Part shown: positions 15,639 through 24,768 of the stretch, one piece after another
Position numbering within the stretch: the first letter of the stretch is position 1
How the letters are laid out: every line of letters begins with the position of its first letter
Assembly (NCBI RefSeq): GCF_017877055.1
Contig: NZ_JAGIPG010000004.1
Coordinates: 1-64,000 of the forward strand
Direction: 5' to 3'
From: Neorhizobium galegae
GTDB lineage: Bacteria; Pseudomonadota; Alphaproteobacteria; Rhizobiales; Rhizobiaceae
DNA length: 64,000 nucleotides
Notes under the pieces: model-generated
Told to the model about the DNA's origin: nothing
The model's input: only the letters and a program-made list of their open reading frames with translations
The model's database searches: none
Translations under genes and position numbers: made by a program

Positions 15639-16505
15639 ATGAATAATTTTCTGTCCGAGCCAAAACGTGATGTTCTCTTTTCCAGTGCCGGGAGAAACTG
15701 GAATTCGCTTGAAGCGGACCTCGTCCAGATCCCCGCCGGCCAAGCGCAGGCACAGAGTGGGGAACTGCACGTCCTCGGTATGCACTTCGGACCGCCCGTT
15801 AATGCGGACTGTCTGGTAGGCGGCTCGCGGAGACGGGGGGTGCAGAAACCCGGCGACATTGATTTCATCCCGGCCGGCGTAGACGGCATCTGGGAGGATG
15901 ATGCTGCCTGCCAGATCCTGCGACTGACTTTGCGCCCCACATTGATCGATCAAGTCGCGCAGGAGCTTCGACGAGATATCCATAAAATCGATCTCGTCCC
16001 CCGGCTTCAACTGCGTGATGCTCGTATAGAAGCGATCGGCTGGGCCATAAAGGCCGATCTGGAAGCAGATACGCCCTCCGATCCGCTTTACATCGATCTT
16101 CTGGCGAACGCATTGGCTGTTCGTTTGATCGAGATCGCCACATTAGGGAAAGCACGGACCCACGCCGAAAGCGGCCCCAAAATGTCTACGCGGCAGTTGA
16201 GGATACTCATTGAGTTCATCGAAACCAATCTCGATCAGAAGCTCCATCTTGCCGATCTGGCTTCCGTGGCCGGGGTCAGTTCCACGCGGCTCAAGTCTCT
16301 GTTCCGCAACAGCACCGGAACACCCGTGCATCAGTATGTTATCCGCCGCAGGGTCGAATATGCACGTGCGCTGATCGCCACCACGACGATGCCTGCCAGT
16401 CAGATTGCACTTGCTGCTGGTTTCGCTCATCAGAGCCACATGGCGACGACAATGCGCCGCCTTCTTGGTCAGACCCCTGGTGAAATCGGGCGCCCAACCG
16501 CTTGA
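15639..16505 (+). CDS. AraC-family transcriptional regulator
   Basis: The 288-residue protein has a sensor domain (residues about 1-180) and a C-terminal double helix-turn-helix. The latter is marked by NLDQKLHLADLASVAGVSST and ALAAGFAHQSHMATTMRRLL, with the closing GQTPGE typical of AraC proteins. Such regulators bind asymmetric sites and respond to small ligands. Its target is likely local; the NAD(P)-binding gene at 16860 is next on the same strand 350 bp away, and that gap (16506-16859) holds nothing else I recognise. Confidence 0.9.
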   Translation: MNNFLSEPKRDVLFSSAGRNWNSLEADLVQIPAGQAQAQSGELHVLGMHFGPPVNADCLVGGSRRRGVQKPGDIDFIPAGVDGIWEDDAACQILRLTLRPTLIDQVAQELRRDIHKIDLVPRLQLRDARIEAIGWAIKADLEADTPSDPLYIDLLANALAVRLIEIATLGKARTHAESGPKMSTRQLRILIEFIETNLDQKLHLADLASVAGVSSTRLKSLFRNSTGTPVHQYVIRRRVEYARALIATTTMPASQIALAAGFAHQSHMATTMRRLLGQTPGEIGRPTA

Positions 16506-16859
16506 TCCCCCCGCTTCTCGATCCGCAGGGCGTCGGGATCGTCAAATATGACCGAAACTGCAAAGGTCTGTCTGAATCTGTGCGATCCCGGTTCTCTGTT
16601 TCCTTAGTTCGTGGCCGACGGCCGAGCGCGAAGACCGCTACGCGTCGACCTTCGATATCATCAACCACTGACCGTTTCGGCGCTGGAGAACGGCTATTTG
16701 CCGTTCTCGTGTAATATCCGAACAGTCTCAGGTTTACATCTGGTAAGATCGACCGCCCCGCGCCCGAAATCTGACTGAATTTGCAAAGCCCCGGCTGATT
16801 ATGTGCGAAACGCGACAGCCGGTTTCTTAAGGCTGGTGTCCCACATTAAGGAGACTAGC

Positions 16860-17738
16860 ATGTTCGCAATTATCGGAGCCGCGGGCAACGTCGGCTATTC
16901 AACTTCAAAAGCGCTGCGTGACGCGGGCGTCCCTGTCAGGGCGATCCTTCACGATGCGGCAAAGGCGGCACGGCTCAGCGAGATCGGATGTGAGATTTCT
17001 GTGGCGGACCTTCAGGACTCCGCAGCGCTCGCCAGCGCGATCGGCGACGCAGACGCCGTACAGGTCATCCTGCCCTTGCGACCCCAAGCGGCAGACCCTG
17101 CCGAAGATATGTGCCGATCGGCCGAAAGCACTGTCGCGGCTCTCACTCAGACGCGTACTAAGCAAGTTCTGGCGATTTCTGACTATGGCGCTCACGTCGC
17201 CGACGACATCGGCATGCCGAGCGTCTTTCATGAGTTCGAGGCGGGGCTACGCGGGCTTCAAAGCCATATACTGATCCTGCGATCAGCCGAGCATATGCAC
17301 AACTGGGCACGCGGCATCCCCGATGCCATCCAATCGGGCGTGCTACCGTCCTTCCAGGACCCGGTTGACATGGAGCAGCCGACGATCTCCGCGCGGGACC
17401 TCGGCGTGATCGCCGCAAATCTGTTGCTGTTACCGGAATGGGAGAAACCGCTTTCGATTATCCATGCGGAGGGGCCACGCCGGTATAGCGCCGCTGACGT
17501 GGCGACGGCGCTGAGCGAGCTGTCGTGCAAGACAGTCCGTGCGCGGCCTGTTCCTCGGTCGCAGTGGGAAGGAATCTTCGCGAAAGGTATGTCTGCGAGT
17601 CTGGCGGACCTTCTCATCAAATCGAACGACGCCAAGAACAAGGGCGGGCTGGTCGACGTTGAGCCAAACGCCGGGGAGGTTCGCCACGGACCGACGGAAT
17701 TGGTGGACGCTCTCCGGCCATTCATTCCGAAAGCATGA
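16860..17738 (+). CDS. NmrA-like NAD(P)-binding protein
   Basis: The 292-residue protein begins MFAIIGAAGNVGYSTSKALR, a GxxGxxG Rossmann loop of the atypical SDR (NmrA/HSCARG) type. It continues with VPVRAILHDAAKAARLSEIG. The catalytic YxxxK of classical SDRs is not evident, so it may sense NADP or act on an unknown substrate. ATG 16860 follows AAGGAGAC. It ends 66 bp before the Tn3-like miniature element. Confidence 0.85.
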   Translation: MFAIIGAAGNVGYSTSKALRDAGVPVRAILHDAAKAARLSEIGCEISVADLQDSAALASAIGDADAVQVILPLRPQAADPAEDMCRSAESTVAALTQTRTKQVLAISDYGAHVADDIGMPSVFHEFEAGLRGLQSHILILRSAEHMHNWARGIPDAIQSGVLPSFQDPVDMEQPTISARDLGVIAANLLLLPEWEKPLSIIHAEGPRRYSAADVATALSELSCKTVRARPVPRSQWEGIFAKGMSASLADLLIKSNDAKNKGGLVDVEPNAGEVRHGPTELVDALRPFIPKA

Positions 17739-17804
17739 TCGCGTCGCCCGAGCAGGTGGACAGAGATCGCCTCTGACCACCCGCTTCAGGGATAAGATCA
17801 TGAC

Positions 17805-17997
17805 GCGGTCAGAACAAGGTTAGTGCGAAATCGTACGTTTAGCCGAGGAAGTGATGTTCGAGATCGATATTCGTTCCCAAAACTGGTCCTAAAAGCATTT
17901 CACCCTAAAACTTCATATTCAGTACAGGCGACAAACCACGGAAAATATAGACGAATTTGATTGGCGTACGATTTCGCACTAATCTTGTTCTGCCCCC
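17805..17997. mobile_element. 193-bp Tn3-like miniature inverted-repeat element (TIME-like)
   Basis: The left end (17805-17842) and right end (17960-17997, reversed) are 38-bp inverted repeats. Their core CAGAACAAG(G/A)TTAGTGCG and AAATCGTACG is identical except one base. 38 bp is the Tn3-family terminal repeat length, and AAATCGTACG followed by a TAAG-like end resembles Tn21/Tn1721 repeats. There is no transposase inside, so it would need help in trans. A hydrolase remnant begins at exactly 17998. No 5-bp target duplication is visible (ATGAC versus TTCAA). Confidence 0.7.
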
Positions 17998-18324
17998 TTC
18001 AACCGGGAAGGCGCAAAAATCTCGCAGGGCCTCATCCAGAACTGGTGGCGCCAGGGCATGATTGGCGGTGCCAAGGCCCATTATGATGGGATCAAGGTCT
18101 TCTCGGAAACTGATCAGACCGAGGACCTGAAGAAGATTTCGGTGCCGACGCTCGTCCTGCATGGCGACGACGACCAGATCGTTCCCGTCAAGGCTTCCGC
18201 AAATCTTGCCGTGAAGTTGCTGAAGAATGGGACCTTGAAGGTCTATCCGGGCTACCCGCACGGCATGCTTGCGACCAATCCTGATGTCCTGAACGCGGAT
18301 ATGCTGGCATTCATCCAGAGCTAA
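17998..18324 (+). pseudogene. C-terminal half of an alpha/beta hydrolase (chloroperoxidase/esterase type)
   Basis: Reading from base 17998, FNREGAKISQGLIQNWWRQG continues in frame into MIGGAKAHYDGIKVFSETDQ and then VPTLVLHGDDDQIVPVKASA with the catalytic Asp and a PHGM His. This is the second half of non-haem chloroperoxidase/arylesterase-type hydrolases. The nucleophile region is absent because the sequence to the left is the miniature element. The remnant therefore cannot be catalytic, although ATG 18058 opens an 88-residue frame. Confidence 0.8.
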
Positions 18325-18336
18325 ATCAGGCTTCAA

Positions 18337-18368
18337 GGAGGGAGGTTCGCCACATGCGACCTCCCTCC
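18337..18368. terminator. Hairpin between the hydrolase remnant and a LysR gene
   Basis: GGAGGGAGGTTCGC and GCGACCTCCCTCC pair along about 12 bp with one bulge around a 5-base loop. The two flanking genes converge, so it may stop transcription from both sides. Confidence 0.5.
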
Positions 18369-18427
18369 TGATAACGGCGTCAAGACCTGGCTTGAAATCC
18401 ACTTCAAGCTTCATCGAAACTCCTAAT

Positions 18428-19345
18428 TCAATACGACCCCCCGACATCGCTGCTTTGCCGAACCTCGTGGATCAAGTCGACAAGCCGGCGGAGCTTCGCT
18501 GGAATATTGCGTCTTCCAGGATAGTAGACACATAAGCCGGGATAGGGCGGGGTCCAGTCAGAAAGCACCTGCTCCAGCTTGCCCGCAGCAAGATCGTCTG
18601 CGACTTGCCATTCGTTCAGATAGGCGAGTCCGGCTCCATCACGGGCGGCCCGGAGCATCAGGTCGCTATCGTCGAGGACGAGCTTGCCTGGAACGTCGAG
18701 CGCAAAGCTCTCGCCTCGCCGCTCGAACTCCCAGCGATAGATGGTACCACTCGCCATACGGGCGCGGATGCACATGTGGTGCTGAAGATCCGCCGGGGCC
18801 TTTGGCGTTCCATGCCTCCGAAGATACTCGACCGAACCGACGATGGCAGGACGAATGCTGTCGCCGATCGGGACGACCACCATGTCAGGAGGAACGGCCT
18901 CCCGGATCCTGATCCCGGCGTCGAAGCCCCTGGCGTTGACGTCGACCAGCGCCCCTTCGGTGACGATCTCCACCGCCATCTGCGGGTTCCGTCGCATATA
19001 TTCCAGGATAAGCGGTGTCAGGATCATCCGTGTGGCCCCGACGGATGTATTGATCCGCAAGGCGCCCGTGGCTTCTGCCCGATGTTCATCGACATGCTCG
19101 ACGGCGCTGCGGATCGCCTCCAGCGCCGGGCCAACGCCTGCCACGAACTGCTCGCCCGCCGCTGAAAGGACGACGCTACGCGTCGAGCGGTTGAACAGCC
19201 TCACTCCCATGCGAGTCTCGAGTGCAGCGATCTGCTGGCTGAGCGACGACGACGAGATCCCAAGTTCTCGAGCTGCCGCCCGGAACCCGCCCTGTGAAGA
19301 GACGGCAAGGACAGCCTCCAGTTCAGCAAGTGAGCCGCGCATCAT
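18428..19345 (-). CDS. LysR-family transcriptional regulator
   Basis: The 305-residue protein has an N-terminal winged helix-turn-helix (SLAELEAVLAVSSQGGFRAA, then ARELGISSSSLSQQIAALET) and a substrate-binding domain. It is divergent from the aldehyde dehydrogenase gene at 19442 with 96 bp between, the usual layout for a LysR regulator and its target. The inducer is unknown. The protein belongs to the large CrgA-like subgroup in overall pattern. Confidence 0.9.
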   Translation of the reverse strand: MMRGSLAELEAVLAVSSQGGFRAAARELGISSSSLSQQIAALETRMGVRLFNRSTRSVVLSAAGEQFVAGVGPALEAIRSAVEHVDEHRAEATGALRINTSVGATRMILTPLILEYMRRNPQMAVEIVTEGALVDVNARGFDAGIRIREAVPPDMVVVPIGDSIRPAIVGSVEYLRRHGTPKAPADLQHHMCIRARMASGTIYRWEFERRGESFALDVPGKLVLDDSDLMLRAARDGAGLAYLNEWQVADDLAAGKLEQVLSDWTPPYPGLCVYYPGRRNIPAKLRRLVDLIHEVRQSSDVGGSY

Positions 19346-19441
19346 TGTCCGTAATCTCCTAACAGGCTGAGCATCTTTGAATAGCTTATCAGGACAGTCC
19401 CGAAATGCCAGTTATGGCTGGACAGCTAAAAGGAGTTTGAG

Positions 19442-20857
19442 ATGCGCAACATCGACAAGATTTATATCAACGGAAGCTTCGTCACACCGAGGGGATCGGA
19501 GACTGCTGACCTCCATAATCCATCCACGGAGGAGAAAATCGGCACGGTAAGCCTTGGCGGCATGGAAGATGCGCGTGAGGCTGTCGCCGCCGCGAAACGC
19601 GCCTTCCCCGCGTTCTCACGAACAACAAAAGCCGAGCGTATCGAGATGCTTAAGCGTTTGAGCGCAGCCGTCGCCGCGCGCGTCTCCGATCTGACGGAAG
19701 CAATGGCGCTTGAATACGGCGCTCCGCAAACCTTCACACGGTTCGCCATCCCGCATGCAGCTTCAAGCTTCCTGGCGATGGCGGATGTCCTCGAGGACTA
19801 TGAGTTCGAGCGCCGTATCGGCCGTGCGCGGGTGGTAATGCAGCCCTCCGGCGTCGCCGCCGCCATCACCCCGTGGAACAGCAATATCGGCTTCATCACC
19901 TCGAAGCTCGCAACCGCCATCGCCGCCGGCTCAACCATCGTCATGAAGCCGAGCGAGATGAGTGCGATACAGACGCAGATCCTCACCGAGTGTCTTCATG
20001 AAGCGGGTTTGCCGAAGGGCGTGTTCAACATCGTGAACGGTTTTGGCAATGTCGTCGGCGCGGAATTCAGCCGGCATCCGGACATCGCGAAGGTGACCTT
20101 CACAGGTTCCACGGCGGTCGGCAGGGAAATCCTGCGAAGTGGTGCCGACACCTTCAAGCGCGTCACGCTGGAACTTGGCGGCAAGGGACCGAACATCATT
20201 CTCGACGATGCCGATTTGGATGCGACTATTCCCGCCGTACTGCGGATGGGGTTCATCAACAGCGGCCAGGCCTGCATCGCCGGCACCCGCATCCTGGCTC
20301 CCGCCTATCGGCTCGACGAGGTCCTGGCCAGGCTGAAGCGGGAGATCGAGACGTTCAAGGTCGGCGCCCCCGACGATCCGGACGCGATGATCGGACCGAT
20401 GGTCAGCCGCAAGCAGTACGACCGCGTCCAGTCCTATATCGAGTTGGGGACGCGGGAGGGCGCCAACCTCCTGATGGGCGGCCTGGGCCGGCCGGCCGGA
20501 CTGGATCGTGGCTGGTTCACGAAGCCGACCATATTCTCTGACGTCAACAACCAGATGCGCATCGCGCGTGAAGAAATCTTCGGCCCGGTTCTGACGGTGA
20601 TCGCCTATCGCGACGAGGACGAGGCCATATCCATCGCCAACGACACCCCGTATGGACTTCAGGCCTATCTGCATGGCACCGACGCCTCGCGGATGCAGGC
20701 GCTTGCGGATCGGCTCGACAGCGGACGCGTCGTGATCAACGGTGCACCCCATGAACCTCTCGCTCCATTCGGCGGGTTCAAGCAGTCGGGCATCGGCCGC
20801 GAATACGGCGTGTTTGGCCTGGAGGCATTTCTGGAGCCAAAGGCTATCATTGCTTGA
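19442..20857 (+). CDS. NAD(P)-dependent aldehyde dehydrogenase
   Basis: The 471-residue ALDH has the fold signatures TPWNSNIGFITSKLATAIAA, KPSEMSAIQ, FTGSTAVGREI and the catalytic Glu in LELGGKGPNI. The nucleophile Cys is in NSGQACIAGTR. Cofactor-loop EEIFGPVLTVI and the C-terminal PFGGFKQSGIGRE are also present. It oxidises an aldehyde to its acid in the cytosol; the substrate cannot be told from sequence. An RBS (AAGGAG) precedes ATG 19442. The divergent LysR gene is the likely regulator. Confidence 0.93.
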   Translation: MRNIDKIYINGSFVTPRGSETADLHNPSTEEKIGTVSLGGMEDAREAVAAAKRAFPAFSRTTKAERIEMLKRLSAAVAARVSDLTEAMALEYGAPQTFTRFAIPHAASSFLAMADVLEDYEFERRIGRARVVMQPSGVAAAITPWNSNIGFITSKLATAIAAGSTIVMKPSEMSAIQTQILTECLHEAGLPKGVFNIVNGFGNVVGAEFSRHPDIAKVTFTGSTAVGREILRSGADTFKRVTLELGGKGPNIILDDADLDATIPAVLRMGFINSGQACIAGTRILAPAYRLDEVLARLKREIETFKVGAPDDPDAMIGPMVSRKQYDRVQSYIELGTREGANLLMGGLGRPAGLDRGWFTKPTIFSDVNNQMRIAREEIFGPVLTVIAYRDEDEAISIANDTPYGLQAYLHGTDASRMQALADRLDSGRVVINGAPHEPLAPFGGFKQSGIGREYGVFGLEAFLEPKAIIA

Positions 20858-20893
20858 TTATAGCCACGACGAGCGGAGCTTGAACTCCGCCCG

Positions 20894-21889
20894 TCACCCG
20901 CTCCCCAATCTGACCAGAACCTTACCGACAGCTTTCCCGCTCTCCTGCAACTCGTGCGCATCGGCCACTGCGTCGAGGGCATACGTCTTCGCGATCCGCG
21001 GAGCATATGCCCCTGACGCGGCGCAGGCCGAAACCTCATCGGCCGCCTGCCGCATCGCTGCCTCCGGCATGCTATAGACGTAGACGAAACGGAACGAGAA
21101 GCCGCCCAGCAGCGCCGGGAAGAACGGGATTGTCAGCCTGGCCTGCGGAGATTCCGTCGAGTAGGCCGAGACGGCGCCGTCGCGGGCCAGACAGGAGACC
21201 GCTACGTCGATGTTGGCGGAGATATCGACGTCGACGATACGGTCGACGCCATGGCCGTCAGTCGCCGACCGCACGGTCTGCGAGACGTCCTCCTCGTGCC
21301 TGTTGACGACAAGATCGGCCCCCGCCGCACGCGCGACCTCCGCCTGTTCCTCACGGCTCACCGTCGCCGCCACCCATGCCCCCGCCCACTTCGCAAGAAG
21401 GATCGCCGCATTGCCGACGGCGCCTGCTCCACCTTGAACGAGAACCCGCTTGCCGCGCAGGTCTCCGTCGGCGAACAGGCAGCGATGCGCGGTCATCGCA
21501 GGGACGCCGAGCGCCGCTCCGATCTCGAAGGATACGTTGTCGACCAACCTTACGGCCTTCACGGAGGGCACGACGACGAATTCCGCCGCGGTCCCGAATG
21601 CCCGACCCCATTGGCCCATGTAGATCCAGACGCGCTCGCCGATGCGCGTCTCGGGGATGCCGGGGCCGACGGCGTCGATGACGCCCGCTCCGTCCTGATG
21701 CGGTACGATCAGAGGGAACGGCATGGCCTTGCCGCCAAATCTGGTTCGCGTCTTGATGTCGGAAGGATTGATGCCGGAGGCGACCACTCTCACCCGGACT
21801 TCTCCCGCGCCGGGTTGCGTATCGGGTAGGTCTCCCACTCTCAGCACCGCCCTGGCAGTTCCTTGTCGTTCGTAAAAAGCAGCTCGCAT
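20894..21889 (-). CDS. Quinone oxidoreductase-like zinc-independent alcohol dehydrogenase (MDR family)
   Basis: The 331-residue protein begins MRAAFYERQGTARAVLRVGD and has GEVRVRVVASGINPSDIKTR, VPHQDGAGVID and the NADPH loop VQGGAGAVGNAAILLAKWAG. Zinc-ligand cysteines are lacking, as in the QOR group, which reduces quinones or enones with NADPH. An upstream in-frame ATG at 21952 lies inside the divergent regulator's promoter and lacks a plausible role. The HxlR gene at 21997 is divergent, 107 bp away, and likely controls it in response to electrophiles. Confidence 0.9.
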   Translation of the reverse strand: MRAAFYERQGTARAVLRVGDLPDTQPGAGEVRVRVVASGINPSDIKTRTRFGGKAMPFPLIVPHQDGAGVIDAVGPGIPETRIGERVWIYMGQWGRAFGTAAEFVVVPSVKAVRLVDNVSFEIGAALGVPAMTAHRCLFADGDLRGKRVLVQGGAGAVGNAAILLAKWAGAWVAATVSREEQAEVARAAGADLVVNRHEEDVSQTVRSATDGHGVDRIVDVDISANIDVAVSCLARDGAVSAYSTESPQARLTIPFFPALLGGFSFRFVYVYSMPEAAMRQAADEVSACAASGAYAPRIAKTYALDAVADAHELQESGKAVGKVLVRLGSG

Positions 21890-21931
21890 TATGCACCTCG
21901 TAAATAACTGCCTCCAACTAGGCGCGACGCA

Positions 21932-21964
21932 TGCAAGCTTGCAAGTAGGCAACAGTTCTGCCTA
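21932..21964. promoter_or_regulatory. Palindromes between the QOR and HxlR genes
   Basis: TGCAAGCTTGCA at 21932-21943 is a perfect 12-bp palindrome. TAGGC-N9-GCCTA spans 21946-21964. Both lie in the 107-bp divergent promoter region and are good candidates for HxlR operator sites. Confidence 0.5.
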
Positions 21965-21996
21965 TAGGGATAGAAAGTACACTATTGGAGAGCGTG

Positions 21997-22341
21997 ATGA
22001 CCGCTGGCCAGAAATGCCCCGTCGAGACCACCGTCGATGTCACGGGAGGAAAGTGGAAGCCGATGATCATTTACCGGCTGCTGGGCGGACCGCGCCGGTT
22101 CGGTGAGCTGCGCCGGCTGGTCGGCGACCCGAGCCAGCGCTCGCTGACGATGCAGCTCCGCGAGCTCGAAGCCGACGGCATCGTCGCCCGAGAAGTCTTC
22201 GCCGAAGTCCCTCCGCGCGTGGAGTATTCGCTCACACCGTTCGGGCAGACGCTCGCGCCCGTGCTGATGGCTATGCGCGACTGGGGTGTTGCGTTCCAGG
22301 AGCGGCGTTCGGCGACACAGTTCGAGGGTTTTTTGCGTTAG
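21997..22341 (+). CDS. HxlR-family transcriptional regulator
   Basis: The 114-residue winged-helix protein has CPVETTVDVTGGKWKPMIIY, LRRLVGDPSQRSLTMQLREL and VEYSLTPFGQTL, all typical of HxlR. The N-terminal Cys in QKCP is the redox or electrophile sensor in relatives such as YodB, HypR and QorR. ATG 21997 is six bases after GGAG and is preferred to TTG 21985. Its stop overlaps the convergent LysR stop by 4 bp. Expected to repress the divergent quinone oxidoreductase. Confidence 0.9.
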   Translation: MTAGQKCPVETTVDVTGGKWKPMIIYRLLGGPRRFGELRRLVGDPSQRSLTMQLRELEADGIVAREVFAEVPPRVEYSLTPFGQTLAPVLMAMRDWGVAFQERRSATQFEGFLR

Positions 22342-23219
22342 GTAGCGCTAGCGTTTGCGGAAAACCTCTCGACAAAGAAGTCGATCAGAACCCTGACCTT
22401 GCGGGACACGTGCGATCCCGGCGGCCGCACAATGTAGACGCCAATCTCCGGCAAGCCATATTCGGCCATGATCGGCACGAGGCTGCCGGCGGTTACGTAG
22501 CTTTGCGCGATCACCACCGGCAGAGCGGCAACGCCAAGCCCGGCCGCCGTGCCCTCGGCGATCCCAACGGCACTGTCCGCCTTGAACCGCCCCTGAGCGT
22601 TGACGACGACCGTCCGGCTACCGTCGGACACCTTCCAGCTTTCGGTGCCCTGCAGGACGGCCTGATGTTCGCGCAGGTCCGAAGGCTTTTGTGGGACGCC
22701 GTGGATACGCAGGTATTCCGGATTGGCGAACAGGCCTGCTGCGAAGGCGCCGATCTTGCGCGCCGTCAGGTTCGAATCCTGCAGATACCCGACCCGGATG
22801 CCGCAGTCGAAACCCTCTGCGACAAGGTCGACGTATCGGTCGCTGTAATGCGCGTGAAGCTGCAGCAGCGGATGGCGGCGGGCGAGCTCGGCCAGCGCCG
22901 GTGCGAAGTGTCCCGGACCAAAGGATGAGGGAACGGCCACCCGCAGGCGGCCCCGCAAATCCCCGGTCGGCAGCATCTCTTCGCGCGCGACGTCCATTTC
23001 CAGACACATGCGGGCGGCGTGCTCGCGGAAGGAAGCGCCCGCTTCCGTCAGTGATGCTCCTCTGGTCGTGCGCGCCAGAAGCTGGACGCCGAGCTCGCCC
23101 TCGAGGCGGACGAGCCGTCGGCTGACGATCGACTTCGGCAGTCCCAGACGCCGCGCGGCGACCGTGATGCCACCGCCGTCCGCCACCTCAACGAAGGTCT
23201 GCATGTCCTCGAAGCTGAT
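22338..23219 (-). CDS. LysR-family transcriptional regulator
   Basis: The 293-residue protein starts MISFEDMQTFVEVADGGGIT with the helix-turn-helix ARRLGLPKSIVSRRLVRLEG, then a substrate-binding domain. A longer frame to 23300 lacks an RBS. It is divergent from the isochorismatase/pirin pair (141 bp), which it probably regulates. Ligand unknown. Confidence 0.9.
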   Translation of the reverse strand: MSFEDMQTFVEVADGGGITVAARRLGLPKSIVSRRLVRLEGELGVQLLARTTRGASLTEAGASFREHAARMCLEMDVAREEMLPTGDLRGRLRVAVPSSFGPGHFAPALAELARRHPLLQLHAHYSDRYVDLVAEGFDCGIRVGYLQDSNLTARKIGAFAAGLFANPEYLRIHGVPQKPSDLREHQAVLQGTESWKVSDGSRTVVVNAQGRFKADSAVGIAEGTAAGLGVAALPVVIAQSYVTAGSLVPIMAEYGLPEIGVYIVRPPGSHVSRKVRVLIDFFVERFSANASAT

Positions 23220-23360
23220 CATTCCCGCGTTCCATTTTTCGTTGCACAGAGTGGTCGACTGTAGAGCTACCGTGCCGTCTATCGCAACGCTAAATTCCAA
23301 TCATCGAGCGGACCGAAATCCAACCCGACAGCCGCCGACAACGCAAAAAGGAACACGACA

Positions 23361-23936
23361 ATGCATAAAGACGTCTTCACCCCAGAGAATTCCGCCATGC
23401 TGCTGATCGACCATCAGATCGGCACGATGGCCTGGACCCACTCGCACGATATCAACCTGGTCAAGCAGAACGCACTCAAGCTCGCCCGGATCGCCAAAGC
23501 CGCCAACATCCCGACGATCCTGACCTCCAGCATGGAAGACCAGATCCAGGGGCCGCTGCTGCCGGAGCTGGAAGCCATCCTGCCGGAAGCGTTCGAAGCC
23601 CGCGTCAAGCGTCCCGGCATCGTCAACGCCATGCACCATGACGGCTTCAACCAAGCCGTCAAGGCGACCGGCCGCAAGAAGCTGTTCGTCGCCGGCGTGA
23701 CAACGGAAATCTGCGTCACCTTCCCAGTCCTCCAGATGCTCGACGAAGGCTACGAGGTGCAGGTCTCGGCCGACGCCTCCGCCTCTTACACCAAATACGG
23801 CGACGACATCGCATTGCGGCGCATGGAAAAGGCCGGCGCGATCATCACCACCGTCGATCAGATCATCTCCGAACTCGCCGTCGACTGGACGAGCCCGCTC
23901 GGCCAGAAGCTCGTCGGCATCTTGAACTACCACTGA
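23361..23936 (+). CDS. Isochorismatase-family cysteine hydrolase
   Basis: The 191-residue protein has the Asp-Lys-Cys triad of the family: Asp17 in MLLIDHQIG, a Lys near 83-85 in ARVKRPG, and Cys near 118 in AGVTTEICVTFP, with the family cis-peptide VTTE just before. These enzymes hydrolyse amides, ureas or vinyl ethers; this short form is often called nicotinamidase-like or YcaC-like. It precedes the pirin-like gene by 67 bp and is probably cotranscribed. Confidence 0.88.
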   Translation: MHKDVFTPENSAMLLIDHQIGTMAWTHSHDINLVKQNALKLARIAKAANIPTILTSSMEDQIQGPLLPELEAILPEAFEARVKRPGIVNAMHHDGFNQAVKATGRKKLFVAGVTTEICVTFPVLQMLDEGYEVQVSADASASYTKYGDDIALRRMEKAGAIITTVDQIISELAVDWTSPLGQKLVGILNYH

Positions 23937-24003
23937 AAACTGAAAGCGCTGCGTTCGGCGCGGGCGACTGTCGCCCGCGCCCGAGATCGAAGGAAACAGT
24001 CCA

Positions 24004-24768
24004 ATGACCATCATTAAAATCCCTGCAGGACGTATGCGCGGCAACATCGGCCAGGGTTTCGACGTCGAGATCATGTATCCGGGGCTGTCACTGACACCCG
24101 ACGACAGCGGGATCGGTCCCATCGGCAGGATCGACCGCGCCCAGGTTCAGCCGGGCCATCTCATAGGCATGCACCCGCACAAGGACGACGAAATCCTCAC
24201 CTATATACGCGGCGGCGAGATGCTGCACCGCGACACCGTCGGAAATGAGAAGAGGCTCGACAACACCCACTTCATGATGATGAACGCGGGACACACTTTC
24301 CAGCACGAGGAACTGATGCTCGGGGACAATCCGGTGCGGGCTCTGCAGATATTTCTCCGACCGAACGCCGCCGACCTCGAACCTGTCGTGCAGTTTCATG
24401 AGTTCCCTGAAGAAAACAGCGTCGATAGCTGGCGGCTGATCGCCGGACCGCACAAGGCGCCGCTGTTGGTACGATCCGATGTCCGAGTCTTCGATGCCCG
24501 CATCCGCAACGACGTTCAGCTGCGCTTGCCGATAACGGATACGGGACGCAATATGCTGCTCTACGTCTATAGCGGAAAGATCACCTTGGGCGACCAGGTC
24601 GTCTCGGAAGGCGAAAGCCTGTTCTTAACCGGGTTTGATAAGCATCCGACGGCATTAGTTGCGTCCGACGTCATGTTATTTTCGTTCGATCCCAAGGCGG
24701 AAGTCTACCGCGGCGGCGTGTTCAGCGGGAACCAGAGACAGTCCGCAACTAACCCTCTTGGCCGGTAA
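24004..24768 (+). CDS. Pirin-like bicupin
   Basis: The 254-residue protein shows two cupin halves. The first carries GHLIGMHPHKDDEILTYIRG and LHRDTVGNEKRLDNTHFMMM, giving the metal-binding His and Glu pattern of pirin/YhhW-type quercetinases. The second (LLYVYSGKITLGDQVVSEGE) is degenerate. The role is likely oxidation of an aromatic or signalling; the pairing with an isochorismatase-like hydrolase and a divergent LysR regulator is a recurrent aromatic/quinone stress module. Confidence 0.85.
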   Translation: MTIIKIPAGRMRGNIGQGFDVEIMYPGLSLTPDDSGIGPIGRIDRAQVQPGHLIGMHPHKDDEILTYIRGGEMLHRDTVGNEKRLDNTHFMMMNAGHTFQHEELMLGDNPVRALQIFLRPNAADLEPVVQFHEFPEENSVDSWRLIAGPHKAPLLVRSDVRVFDARIRNDVQLRLPITDTGRNMLLYVYSGKITLGDQVVSEGESLFLTGFDKHPTALVASDVMLFSFDPKAEVYRGGVFSGNQRQSATNPLGR

